From Spirogloea muscicola (lineage: Eukaryota > Streptophyta > Zygnematophyceae > Spirogloeales > Spirogloeaceae): a stretch of DNA of 30,982 nt. Position 1 is the first letter of the stretch. Each line of letters starts with the position of its first letter. Under the pieces are notes generated by a model. The model searched no databases. It was not told where the DNA came from and saw only the letters and a program-made list of their open reading frames with translations. The stretch covers positions 497,975 through 528,956 of the forward strand of contig WELB01000076.1 in assembly GCA_009602725.1 (NCBI GenBank). The letters are read 5' to 3'. Both the position numbers and the translations under genes were made by a program. This document shows positions 10,340 through 20,739 of this stretch, piece after piece.

Positions 10340-10470
10340 TGCTTTCGTGGGCTGGCTTTCCATAGCCCTCGCCACCTTCGATAGAGCTTACCCAACTGAA
10401 ACAGTTGCTTCTCTCTGGTCAGGAGCCCAAAGTCAGAGCAGCCTGCAGCTGGAAGTGGTTGTCGCGCATG
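10340..10470 (+). repeat. Dispersed short repeat, copy F
   Basis: The hairpin core GGGCTGGCTTTCCATAGCCC is at 10349-10368. The second module follows at 10419-10438 and continues into CAGCCTGCAGCTGGAAGTG, the best match to the tail of copy B. Another isolated hairpin core (GGGCTGGCTTTTCCAGCCC) lies at 10790-10808. Confidence 0.5.
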
Positions 10471-11243
10471 AGGGGACGACTTTCCAACTTTCCGCGAGCC
10501 AGCGCGTCACCCTGCATCGGGTGCCGCAATGCACTGACGTCACCCGCGGGTACAGACCTGCGGGTCACCACAAGGTGACGCTGCCGAAGATGTGACGCTG
10601 ACGCTTCGGCTTGACGTGGCTAGACACGAACGGGCACGGGTGTCAACAGTTGCTGCCTGTAAGCGTTGAACACAGAGATTTAGCGTGACAGAAGGAACGG
10701 GTAAATAATACATCTTCGCAATACGTTGTGTGCTTGTTTTCCTTAGCGCTTCCCCTGGCCCCCTTCTTGTCCTTTGTTGATTCTTTTTTGGGCTGGCTTT
10801 TCCAGCCCCGATTCTCAATGGGCGAACTTCTCCGACCCGACAATACTTAGCGCGATAAAACAAACGGCCCAGGGTCCCCGTCTCAAAGCTGGCATCCCAG
10901 AAGCAGCGGGAGTAAAGTGGGGAAGGAAGTTGGGGAGGGGGGCAGGGGGGGGAACGTTTGCATGCTCGACATATCCCACTTTTGTAAACGGGACGGGACA
11001 GAAACGGCGCCCGTTTTCTTGTCCCCTGCCAAACCTGTTCCAGAGCCGCCGCCGAGGCGGCCCGGGCTTCCCGGCGCACTTCGCGGCGCGCTTCGCGGCG
11101 GCTGCCGCGGCGGCTGTCGCGGACTCGCTTTGAGCTGCGGAGGTCTTGCGCGCCGCTCCAATTGGCCGGGCCGGCGGCGAGCAGGGGCCCGGTCGCCGCA
11201 GACTCCGCCGCAGGCTGCGGCGGCCGCGGCGCTGCCGAGAGCC
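10471..11243. other. Upstream region of the first GRAS gene
   Basis: G+C rises steeply from about 10900 towards the start codon, with runs such as CTTCGCGGCGCG near 11080-11100. This fits a GC-rich promoter and 5' UTR. An isolated dispersed-repeat hairpin lies at 10790-10808. No other gene is supported; the frames on both strands are compositional. Confidence 0.4.
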
Positions 11244-14054
11244 ATGGCGATGGTAGACTGGGGCCCGGCAGAGGGCCCGGCCTTCGCGCCCGCGGAGACG
11301 CCGGACGCCGCTGCCGGCAGCNNNNNNNNNNNNNNNNGGCGGCGGCGGCGGCGGCGATGACGCCGGCGACGGCACCGGCTACGGCGGCGGCGGCTGCGCC
11401 GTCTCGGGCGCCGAGGAGTGGAGCCCGCGGCCCCTGGCTCCGGACGCATGGACGGTAGCGTCGCCGCCGCTGACGCTGTCCGACCTCCCGCCGGAGCTCG
11501 ACGACAGCAGCGACGGCTCGGACCGGTCTCAGGGCGCCGCTTTTCGCCCCGGCAGCCCGCCCGCCGCCGCCGCCGCCGCCGCTGCTGGCGCCGCCGCCGA
11601 GCCGTGCGCCTGGCTGCCGGATGAGTTTGATGACATTGGCAATCGCTCGCCGCTCAGCGGCCCGGCCTGCTGGGACCTCGACGGCAAGGCAGGCGGCGGC
11701 AGCGTCGCGCCTTCCTTAGGCCGCATGCTGGCGGTGCGGGGGGGGTATCAGCCGCCGCCTCCATTGCCGAGACTGTACGGCCTGCTGGACCCGCCGTTCC
11801 GGGAGGTCTTGGCGCTGACCAGCCTGACGGGAGTCGCAAAGGGGACGACGCGGCGCCTCCACTCGGTGCTCGGCGCCCGCAGCGGCCCTCTGCAGAAGCG
11901 GCTGCCGGCCGCCGTGAGGGCGGCGCAGCTGGTGACAGCGGCGGTGGACACGCCGGAGAGCCGCATCAAGAAGCAGCTCCTGGCGTTTGCCGAGGCCGTG
12001 GCCACTGACGACCAGGCGCGCGCCCGCTTCCTCATGACCGTCCTCGGCCGCGCCGCCGACCGATCGGGCACCTACGTCCAGCGCATCGCTTACTACTTCA
12101 TGGAGGCGCTGTGGGCCCGCACCCAGGGCGAGGTGTGCATCCGGCAGCAACGCCTGGCAACCGAGAGCATGAGCGAGGTGAACCCCTCGCCGCCAGGAAG
12201 CTGGCATCATGCATGTGCGATTCTTACAGCCACGGAGAATTGGCAGCAAGGCGAGGCCATTGTATTCAGGGCTTGGCTGTGATGACCGATCTGTGTCGAA
12301 GCTTTTGTTGTGTTGCATGATTCAATGCTCGCTTGCAAACTGCGCGCACCCCCGCTGCCGCTGCCGCCTCTGCAGCCAATGGTCAGCGCCATGGGGGAAT
12401 TCCAGCAGCACATGCCGTACATAAAGTTCTGCCATGGCGTTGCCAATGCCACCATCCTGGAGGTGGCCGCCGCATGCCGGCGGATACACATCCTGGACAT
12501 TGCCACTTGGGTAAGCATCTCCTTGTCTTCCTGGCCATCTCCGACAGCGGCGGTGCTCGCTTGCTAGATCGTACATCAAGCAGACAAAGAAGAGGAGCAC
12601 CTATTATCGCCCACATTGCAAATCCTGAACCCTGAGCTTCAGCTGCAGGAATATGCTGGGCCACCCAAGCTTCTGGCAGTGCACACAAACTGCACATGGG
12701 TGGTCGTCTGCTTACCCTGGCCGCCCCTCTGACTGTACACGCTGCTCAGCTTTTGCTCACTCCATGCTCGTCTTGCTGTCGCAGACAGGACAGTGGCCAG
12801 GGCTCCTGCATGCGCTGGCGCTCCTCCCGGGGGGGCCGCCCCATGTGCGCATCACTCGGGTGCACGACAGCCACATCCGCAACATGGAGAACACGTGTGC
12901 CAACGAGCAGTACCTCAGCCAGGACGGGGAGTCCGGGAAGCAGGTGTTGGCGGTTGCCAATTCGTTGGGCGTGCAGCTGGAGTTTCACGTGATTGAGACG
13001 CGGCTGGAGAGCCTGCAGCCCTACATGATCAGTGCAGAGGAAGGTGAGGTGCTGGTTGTCAACGATATCATGGGCCTCAGCTTCCTGCCAGATGCCAGCC
13101 TCCTGCGGTCCAGCCCTCGGGATGCGGCGCTGCGGGCGCTCTGTCGGCTGCGACCGCATATCATGGTCCTGGTGGAGATGCACTCCAATGACAACAGCCC
13201 CTTCTTCCTCCAGCGCTTCAAGCAGGTCTGCTGCGGCTTGCGATAACACACAGCTCTGCTGTACTGCTTTCCTCCTATGTAATAAGCTGCTGGTGGCTGA
13301 GAAGATGCGTATAGTGCTCTGGGTCTACAACTCGCATGCAAATCTCAACAAGCTTACATGAGGATGGTGTGCCAATACAATTTGTGCAGTGCTTGGACAT
13401 TTACATGGCCGCCGTTGAGGCGACAGACGTCCACATGCCCTCAACGAGCCTCTGGCGGCGCGTTGCCGAGCAGCACATATTATCGCAGCACATCCTTGAG
13501 GTGGTTGCATGTGAGGGCCTACTGCGTCACAAGCGCACCGAGTACCTGAGCAAGTGGCAGTCGCGCATGAAGGATGCCGGGTTTGTTTGCAGGTTTGTCT
13601 GCATACTGCATCTCCAGGCAGAACCAGCTGTGTAGCATAACCAGGCCAGCTGTAGTTGTTAATATTACTTGGTGCTAAATATGTTCAACCACACTGCGTC
13701 AAGCGGTGTCGCTTGATCGACCACTTAATCGCTGCAGAGTCACTAGCAAGCACAGGAGGACAGACAGGTACCAGTGGGGGGTTATGGGTGTGTTGTATGC
13801 TGACTGGCCATGTACGAGTCTCACATACGCAGGTTCGCTACCCGCTTGCCGCTTACATACTGGGTACAGCTCGCAGTCTAAGGCTGCACTGCAAGCTTAT
13901 GTACAGGCCGTGGTCAGAGGCGGCGAAGGACCAGCCGAGGGCTGTAGCGGAGCAGCATGTGGGATTCTCCATGGCAGAGCCGGGCGATGCACTCATGCTC
14001 AAGTGGAAGTCGCAGCCGCTCATCCACGCGACTCTGTGGCGACCAGCATGCTGA
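11244..14054 (+). CDS. GRAS-family transcription regulator, first tandem copy
   Basis: Five exons: 11244-12177 (interrupted by the gap at 11322-11337), 12376-12510, 12785-13225, 13390-13592 and 13877-14054. Introns are GT-AG. About 598 residues follow the gap. The N-terminal half is Gly/Ala/Ser-rich and disordered. The GRAS domain then runs in the usual order. The first leucine-rich repeat region is KKQLLAFAEAVATDDQARAR with AYYFMEALWARTQG. The VHIID-type motif is RIHILDIATW, followed by TGQWPGLLHALAL. The second leucine-rich region is GEVLVVNDIMGL. The PFYRE-equivalent is LVEMHSNDNSPFFLQRF, and a SAW end (DALMLKWKSQPLIHATLW) closes it. GRAS proteins are nuclear regulators of growth and signalling; no subfamily is assigned. 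The start at 11244 has a good context (GCCATGG), but frame cannot be carried across the gap. Exon order, phases and exon 4 length match the second copy at 17803. Confidence 0.85.
11322..11337. other. Assembly gap of 16 N inside a Gly-coding run
   Basis: The gap falls where a GGC/GCG trinucleotide run encodes poly-Gly/Ala in exon 1 of the GRAS gene. The reading frames before and after differ by one base if the N count is literal. The gap size is therefore likely nominal and not evidence of a frameshift. Confidence 0.9.
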
Positions 14055-14950
14055 GTTTTTCCCCTGACTGACCGAGTACAAGAGCAAAGACGTCCGCAAC
14101 GCTTTGCCCTACGCCCTGCACCCCTTGTATCCCCCTATATTCGAGCAAGCACATGCTCGTTCACGCTCTTTATTATTGACGTGCAGAGGCTGGAGTACTG
14201 TGTCAACTTGCATGAGTCCTGCCTGACCTTGGCACCTCAAGCTGTTATACCCCAGCAACCTCGTGATACCTGATGGTCTTACCTCCTTGATGATATCTAC
14301 TGCAAATAGAGGTTACTCGGGTTCAAGCGGTGCGTGCGAGTGCGTGCAGCCATCAAGTCCACCCACCCGAGCCTGTCACTTACAAGATGCTCATAAGGTT
14401 GATCCCAGAGCGTACAAACGGAAAAAGCTTGACCGAGCAGCTGCTGACCTCACCACCTGAGTCTTCTGCGGTCTCTGAAGCGTTTGCTGCTCGCTTCTTG
14501 CATGCAAGCGCAGTGTGCGCTGAAGAAACCTAACAAGCTGCATGGCTCTATCTTGCATATTGACCAGATTACAATCGTGTAAGCCTCAGATGTGCCGAGC
14601 CATGCACGCGCCTTCACGTTGGTCAACAGGCGTTGTTGACAAAGAAATACACGAGATGGCGAGGTCCTTTCGATGGCCAGCCTGGCGGCAAGCCCAGAGA
14701 CAAAAGCGTCGCGCCATCTACCACACAATCTGCATTCCCTCGGCACATCAATTGCGGCCCCTCATCATGAGTCTCAAAATTTTATTTCATTTTGTTATTG
14801 ATAAATGCACAAAGAAAGTTGTCGCTGAAGCAAGCGGCCATCACCTCCTTCACTGTGGGGCAAAGAGGCAATGGGAGGTAAAGAAGGCAACTGGTATGCT
14901 CCCACATAAGTGCTGACACACAGCGGCGCAAGGACGAGAGAAAAAAGATC
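14055..14950. other. Downstream region of the first GRAS gene
   Basis: The 3' UTR should lie in the first part. No domain is recognised on either strand. Frames of about 100 codons on both strands (for example 14542-14916 and 14450-14746) have no family resemblance and no good splice context. Confidence 0.4.
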
Positions 14951-14954
14951 GTGT

Positions 14955-15530
14955 ATTAGAAAGAAATGTAGGCCAAATGGCCAGGTACAAAGGCAAGCAC
15001 ATCTAAAAATCTACATAACCTACAGCAGATTGACCCGCTCAATAACCACGGGTCAAAACATAAAGGTCACTACTCGATGCATGAATACTAGATGCCAGGA
15101 ACGGAGCCCTTCTGCCACCTACTAGAGCTCGCCCAGCTTTCTGTTGCAAGGCACTAGCCTGAGCACGCTGCAAACAGGCCGAAACTCGACGCCGCAAGAG
15201 CGACAGATATGCAGCTGGCAAGCCCATCTCAGTCGGAAACACATCTGCCCGTCGAGTGTAGCCTAGATTGGCAATGTTTTGAAGCAGAGTGTGGAAGCGA
15301 GGACCCAGACAGCCAAAGATGTCGATTGCAGCTGGCAGGAGTTGATCGCATTGGGGGTAATCGGAGTAATGCCGCAGTTTTCTTTGCTCTGCTCCGCCCA
15401 CTGCGTGCCCAGCAATGTGTGTTGATGCTGGGCCTTTATATGCCTCCGTAACAACAACGTCGACCAGGGCCCGTGGTCCTCCACCAGGTTGCACGCCCAC
15501 AATGTCAAGTGTGCGGCGATGATGAATCTC
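14955..15530 (-). mobile_element. Non-LTR retrotransposon 3' part with restriction-like endonuclease region
   Basis: Read on the minus strand, RRTLDIVGVQPGGGPRALVD is followed by VVVTEAY, the D...D-x-V pattern of a PD-(D/E)XK-type (restriction-like) nuclease core. Then come AEQRKLRHYSDYP, FGCLGPRFHTLL and a helical tail to LTRGY and the stop at 15039. The 3' UTR ends near 14955 at the complement of AATACACGATC. This copy has an intact frame from 15500 to 15039 and is the best-preserved example in the window. Upstream reverse-transcriptase sequence is missing, and the 5' end meets the inverted repeat described next. I infer the nuclease class from motif order only. Confidence 0.7.
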
Positions 15531-15722
15531 CCAATGCGATCAACTCCTGCCAGCTGCAATCGACATCTTTGGCTGTCTGGGTCCTCGCTTCCACACTCTG
15601 CTTCAAAACATTGCCAATCTAGGCTACACTCGACGCGCAGATGTGTTTCCGGCTGAGATGGGCTTGCCAGCTGCATATCTGTCGCTCTTGCGACGTCGAG
15701 TTTCGGCCTGTTTGCAGCGTGC
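15163..15722. repeat. Inverted repeat with 193-bp arms in retrotransposon sequence
   Basis: The left arm 15163-15355 and right arm 15530-15722 are reverse complements with only a few mismatches (for example GACGGGCAG against GACGCGCAG). A 174-bp spacer separates them. Both arms encode the same endonuclease-region segment, minus strand on the left and plus strand on the right. The right arm stops at the single N (15723). It is either a real foldback of two head-to-head insertions or a false join at the gap. Confidence 0.8.
15530..15722 (+). mobile_element. Retrotransposon endonuclease-region fragment, truncated by gap
   Basis: The plus-strand frame gives CDQLLPAAIDIFGCLGPRFH and on to LLRRRVSACLQRA, the same segment as in the minus-strand copy. 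It has no 5' or 3' end of its own and ends at the N at 15723. Confidence 0.7.
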
Positions 15723-15723
15723 N

Positions 15724-15838
15724 CCACGCGTCAAGCCCTTGTACTGTTGATCATGGAGGATGGCACAGTGTGCATGCAGGACACACGTCATACATCTACA
15801 GCTCCATATATCCAAACAACAACCAACAGTAACCTCCA

Positions 15839-15880
<42 letters not shown>

Positions 15881-16471
15881 ACGCCACCCTCCATCTCTTC
15901 CTCCACAAGGAGGCCCTCCACAATCTCTGCATGTGGCAGCCCCAAGCTGCTGGATGTGCCACACTCCTGAACAAAGGTGTCATCTGCTGTGCCCGGTCTG
16001 CACCTCTAGCTCTGCCTATGCAGCTGGGCCATAACCGCTGCAGTCATCCGACCTTTATAGGTGCGCTGAAGCATTCCGAGCAGAGGACGTCATGACTTGC
16101 CACAAATCTTCATCGAAGAATCAACAAGACCACTTCCTGATTTTGGCAGGAGAATGGGGCCGCCTGCTTAATAAAGCAAGCAGCTTGGTGCCTCAGGACT
16201 GCGAGTTGAGCAACTAATAGAGCCTGGCATATTCATAGGCTTGCCCGGCACCTCGCTGACTGGCCATGCATGGAGATAGCGCCAGTGTCAATTGTGGCGC
16301 ACTACAGCCGCCTTGCGAGCCGGACTTTGAGTCACGTGTGGCCAGGGCCTGGTGCTCAGTGGCAAGAGTGCCAAGAAAGTATACAAGAGGTAAAATACTA
16401 AGTAGCCTACACATACACACAGGACTTCTATGCGCTGCACCTCTTTCAATGCCACCCCATGGCCCGTGGCT
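15724..16471. other. Intergenic with homopolymer, nothing coding recognised
   Basis: This holds the 40-C tract at 15841-15880 and otherwise short frames without similarity. The right part should hold the 3' UTR of the minus-strand SDF2-like gene ending at 16472. A TTTAATAAAGC-like string near 16168-16176 is plus-strand only. Confidence 0.4.
15841..15880. repeat. Poly(C) tract of 40 bases
   Basis: Forty consecutive C on the plus strand (G on the minus). Such tracts can form G-quadruplex or i-motif structures and are error-prone in sequencing, so the exact length is doubtful. Confidence 0.9.
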
Positions 16472-17699
16472 TCAGGACGTCACGCTCGTTGGCCGTCTGC
16501 GAGCTGGGAAGAATACTCCCTCTGCAGTCATCCACAAGTTGTCTGCTTTCTTGACCTGCAAACCGCAGACCTGAACATGCAAGCGCAGCCGCAGCGTCGA
16601 TAAATAAGAGCCTGAGTTTTGAGCAGAAGTTACTGAGAGAAGAATTGCTAGACGCAATCCAAGGTTTGCTGGAGCATCCCTTGGACTCCACAAGCTGGAG
16701 ATCTTTACCTCCTGCTGGCCTGCAATGGGCCGCCCGTACTTCTTGTCGTGGCTGTGAAGATAAGCCATGGTGTCAACGTGCATGAAGCGCACCTTCTGCC
16801 CTCTCTCCCACAACTTCGCTTTGTCCTGTGTCTCAACTCTGCCCAGGACAAAGACTGCAACACATTAGCAAGACTCCATTTGTGCAAATTTCTGGGCAGA
16901 TGTGTCCTGCACTCTAGCATGAATAGCTCATTGTATCCCCTCTGTCTCAACTCTGGTATGTCAACAATCTCTCTGAAAATGTGCAATCTCAGCATCCAAA
17001 GCTGAGGTGCTTCTCTTGCAAGCCCATACTGTCAACTTACTTCCAATGGTCCCCAGTGTCACTTTGGCCGTCACTCCCATAGCCACTCACCTGCACAATC
17101 ACAGGCGGCAAGCAGGCGGAAATGCCACTGTGGCCTGAGGTGGGGGCAGATGGCATTCTGGAGAGCCCACGGGCATCGAGTCAACCGCCGAGTTATCACG
17201 GAGCAGCCAACCACGTACCTCGAAGTTATGCGTGAGCGGCGAAGCATGCAGGTGGCTGTGGAGCCACTTGCGTGTGGCAACATGCTGCAGGCGGATGGTG
17301 GCTCCGTTCTCCACCACATCGCCCTGCCTGCACTCCTCGTCGCCGTTCACACATCTCACCGCCTGCGCCGTCAACATAACGCCTGCGTTGAGCATCTGAG
17401 CGCCGAGGCAGAAGCGTAGAGGCTGGGGCAGGACAGCGTGCTCTTCCCGCGCAGAGCGAGGCAACTCGAACCAGCATGGGACAATGAATGGCGGCCATTC
17501 ACACTGCGAGCTACGTCAGTTGTGGGCTTTCATAGTAGTGTTCGGGCGCAGTGCATACCCAGTAGCTGTTGGAGTCGTCGCCGCTGGGGAAGCCGGTGAC
17601 CGATTGCTGGCCGCTGCCGGAGCCGTAGGCCACCTCGTGAGAGTGCAGCCGGAAGCCCGTCTTGTCGTGCTGCAGCTTCAGGACGCTCCCCACCGTCAC
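16472..17699 (-). CDS. SDF2: SDF2-like protein, three MIR motifs, first exon not identified
   Basis: Five exons on the minus strand: 17559-17699, 17219-17362, 17041-17090, 16709-16838 and 16472-16570. They have GT-AG introns, continuous phase and 187 residues in total. Three MIR motifs are plain: FRLHSHEVAYGSGSGQQSVT, then WLHSHLHASPL, then YLHSHDKKYGRPIAGQQE. The C-terminus is KKADNLWMTAEGVFFP. Proteins of this family act in the endoplasmic reticulum lumen in glycoprotein quality control with Hsp40/BiP complexes, and in plants they support receptor-kinase biogenesis. The family normally starts with an ER signal peptide of about 25-30 residues, which is missing here. The first exon found begins in phase 0 at VTVGSVLKL, after a pyrimidine-rich acceptor, so a 5' exon must lie to the right, inside or beyond the divergent GRAS gene. 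A candidate is given in the findings. No C-terminal KDEL-type signal is seen. Confidence 0.85.
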
Positions 17700-17802
17700 C
17701 TGCGGCCGCCGTCGGGGGAGGCGAGAGGGGCCTGAGGCCACCGAAGCTGGCCGCCATGAATGGGGCAACGTAGACGAGCGCCGAGGTGCCGCTGCCCCCG
17801 CA

Positions 17803-17867
17803 ATGGGCCAGCGGGACGGGGCCTACCTCCTCCCCCCCATGCAGATCCGCGCCGCTGCCGTGGTCAT

Positions 17868-17932
<65 letters not shown>

Positions 17933-20739
17933 ACGATGTGGATTCGGCGTTGCTGGCATGGCCTGCGGACGAGCCCTGGGCTCTGTGTGATGGCGGCGTT
18001 GGGGAGGACAACTGGTGGGACGCACCGATCTCGGCGCCGCCGGCGGCAGCGGCGGAGGAGGGGGCGATGAGCATCCCAGACTGGATGGCGGAGTCCGACG
18101 ACCTGGCTTCGGCGGCGGCGGCGGCGGCGGCGGTGGCGGCGGAGTCGGTCGGCGAGGCGTCTGGCTCTGACCTCGCGCTGCAGCGGCAACCTTGCTCGCC
18201 GGCTCGCTCCAGTGACGAGATGGCCACCGCGGCGCCGCCAGGCGGCGCTCGAAGCGGCAGCGGCAGCGGCAGCGGCAGCGGCGACAGCGGCATTGGCAGT
18301 GGGGTCGGCAGCAGGCTGAGCAGCAGAGCCGGCGAGGCTGTGGAGCAGGGCAACAGGGCAGGCGTTTCTGGCGCCAGGGCCGTCGTTGGCGGCAACGGAG
18401 GCGGCATCGACCGCTGCGGCGGCGACGGAGTGCGGCCTGGCTGCAAGGAGGGCTGCAGCTGCGTCCGCTGCCTGCTCGTCGAGATGCGCAAGCGCTGGCC
18501 AGACCCGTCCAAGGACATTGTCGTGCGGCGTGGCCGCGCGTGCTTGGACCCCGCCAAAGCCGTCGATGGCGCTGCGCCCCTCAAGCGCCCGCATTCTAGC
18601 AACGGCGGCACCAAGCTGCGGGGGGACTTTGCTGCGTGGCCGCAGCCCTGGCTGACGCAGGTCCCGCCTGGGAGCCTGACGTCGCTCAACACCTCCATGC
18701 TGCTGCCAAAGCCTGTGGGGGCCACGCTCTCCAAGTGGCCGGGCGGCCCCTGGGGCCAGCCGCCGACAGTGGCAGCAAGCACCGCCGCCACTGCCGATAA
18801 GACGCGCATTGTGAGCTGGCCCGTGGCGCCTACCCTCTCAGCCAACGTGCCGCTGCTGGCGAAGCAGCTGGCGTCGCTCGCCGAGGCGGTGGCGACCTGT
18901 GACCATGCCCGCGCACGCCTGCTGCACTCTGCGCTGCGCCGCGAGGCGACCCCCACCGGCACGCCTGCGCAGCGAACCGCCTTCTACTTCATGGAGGCCC
19001 TGTGGGCACGCACGCAGGGCCTCGGCCTTCTGCAGTACCGCCAGCCCTCCCGTATCCGGCCCCAGGTCTGTCCCCCAGTGACTGCAATATGACCTTCTCC
19101 ATCGTTTCGATCCCCCTTCCACATATCTGCACCACTCACATTCCGGCCTTTAGCACCCCCTTTGGTCCACCTTGCCAAGTTGAGGCACCAGGAAGTAGTC
19201 CATGTCTCAGAAATGGCGCAAAATCGGCGCTCTTATTGCGCTTTTGTTACTTGCTTGGTGTTTTGTCGCTGTTCATCTTGACAGCTGCTGAGAAGTACAG
19301 CTCACATGAGTATGAACCGTTGTTACCGCAGTCAAGCGCCAAGTTGACGTGTTTGCGGCTGGCATGTGGGCGGGTCACCTTTTAGGACATGACGGCATCG
19401 TCCCAGGACTTCGCCGAGGCCCTGCCCTTCATTAAGTTCTGCATCATGTCAGCCAATGGCGCAATCTTGGAGGCAGTGGCGGCTGAGCGCCGGGTGCACA
19501 TCTTGGACATCTCCATGTGGCAGGTCTGCAGCGCAGCCCACACCATTGCTCAACAAAGCCATGAGAGCAAGCAGCATGCTCACGGACGGCCGTTTGCCTG
19601 ATGGACTTCGCTTGACGAGCTGCGGCTCAATGCGTGCGCTGATAATGCTCGTGCATGGGTGCAGGGCAGCCAGTGGCAGCCGGCACTCCGCGCTCTGGCA
19701 CTGCGGCCTGGCGGCCCACCGCGCCTTCGCATCACGTTCGTGGACCCACCTGATGCAGAGGCAGCTCAGCTTGGCAAGGAGCGGAACAGTGACTGCAGGC
19801 AGCTGGGCGCCCAGCTTGCGCACCTGGCACGGGAGCTCGGCATACCGTTCGAGTGCTCCACCCTAGTGGCGAAGTTCGAGGACCTCACACCGGCGCTCCT
19901 CGAGCTCGAGGCTGGCGAGGCACTTGCCATCAATGCGGTCATGCGCCTGCAGAACGTGCCTGACGCCAGCGTCATTCGCTCCAACCCCCGCAATGCTGCT
20001 CTGCGGGCGATTCGGCGCCTCCGTCCTTGCGTCCTGGCGCTTGCTGAGATGGAGACCTACTTCAACTGCCCCTTCTTCCTCCAGCGCTTTCGAGGGGTAA
20101 CTCACAGGCTCATAGAAACCTGGCCAGCTGGTCGACACGTGAGGGAGATGAGTCGTGCAGCAGGAGCACTTCTGTCTGCTGCTTTCTGGAACAAGCTTGA
20201 CTTGTGTGGCCCGCAATGGCTGCTGATGCTTTGCCGTGGCTGCTCGGCTGCACGTGCGCAGGCTGTGGAGTTCTACTACTGCGGCATGTATGCAATCGAC
20301 ACGTGCATGCCACGCGGCAGTGTCAGCCGGCAGCTCTTTGAAGAGCACGTCTTTGGGCGGGAGATCATGAACATCATTGCGTGCGAAGGCCTTGACCGCG
20401 TCCGCCGCACTGAGCCCCTGGTCAAGTGGCGCGAGCGCCTGGATGACGCTCACTTCATGCCAAGGTACACTGCGAAGAGTCCTCATTGGAAGATGTTTGT
20501 GGAAGGTGACTAGTAGACTGGGTGGCAAGCTCAGCTTCAGTGCTGAAACGCTGTGCTGGCGTGGGTGTGATTTTTGCTGCAGATCGTTCAGCTCTGCGAT
20601 GGTGCACGAGGTGCGGGCGATGGTGGCAGAGTACGTCGACAACGATAGCAAGCGCTTTGTGGTCTCGCAGGACGGCAATGCGCTTATGCTGGGATGGAAT
20701 GACCACGGCTGCATGCATGTATCCACATGGGGCTCATGA
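17803..20739 (+). CDS. GRAS-family transcription regulator, second tandem copy
   Basis: Five exons: 17803-19065, 19386-19523, 19665-20096, 20262-20464 and 20583-20739. They have GT-AG introns and code for about 730 residues. Residues 1-330 are low-complexity: a poly-Gly run coded by GGC repeats at 17883-17930, acidic and Trp-rich patches (DNWWDAPIS), Ala runs and Gly-Ser repeats. The GRAS domain follows: AKQLASLAEAVATCDHARAR and FYFMEALWARTQG, then VHILDISMWQ, then GSQWQPALRALALRPGGPP. Next come GEALAINAVMRL, the PFYRE-equivalent NCPFFLQRFRG with AVEFYYCGMYAIDTCMPRGS, and the SAW end NALMLGWNDHGCMHVSTW. Exons and phases match the first copy at 11244, so the pair arose by duplication. The N-terminal halves have diverged completely. 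Start choice is uncertain: in-frame ATGs are at 17803, 17839 and 18067. Large antisense frames over exon 1 are compositional. Confidence 0.85.

Noticed and set aside
13870-14054. Apparent frameshift in the last exon of the first GRAS gene
   Set aside because: Using the acceptor at 13869 gives a frame that fails before the SAW motif. Using the next acceptor (CGCAG ending at 13876) with phase 2 gives an uninterrupted frame to the stop, so no frameshift is needed.
17530-18962. Long minus-strand open frames (over 350 codons) opposite GRAS exon 1
   Set aside because: They are Ala/Arg/Pro-rich mirror images of the Gly/Ala/Ser-rich GRAS coding repeats and lack motifs. Only the short signal-peptide-like segment is kept, as a speculative SDF2 exon.
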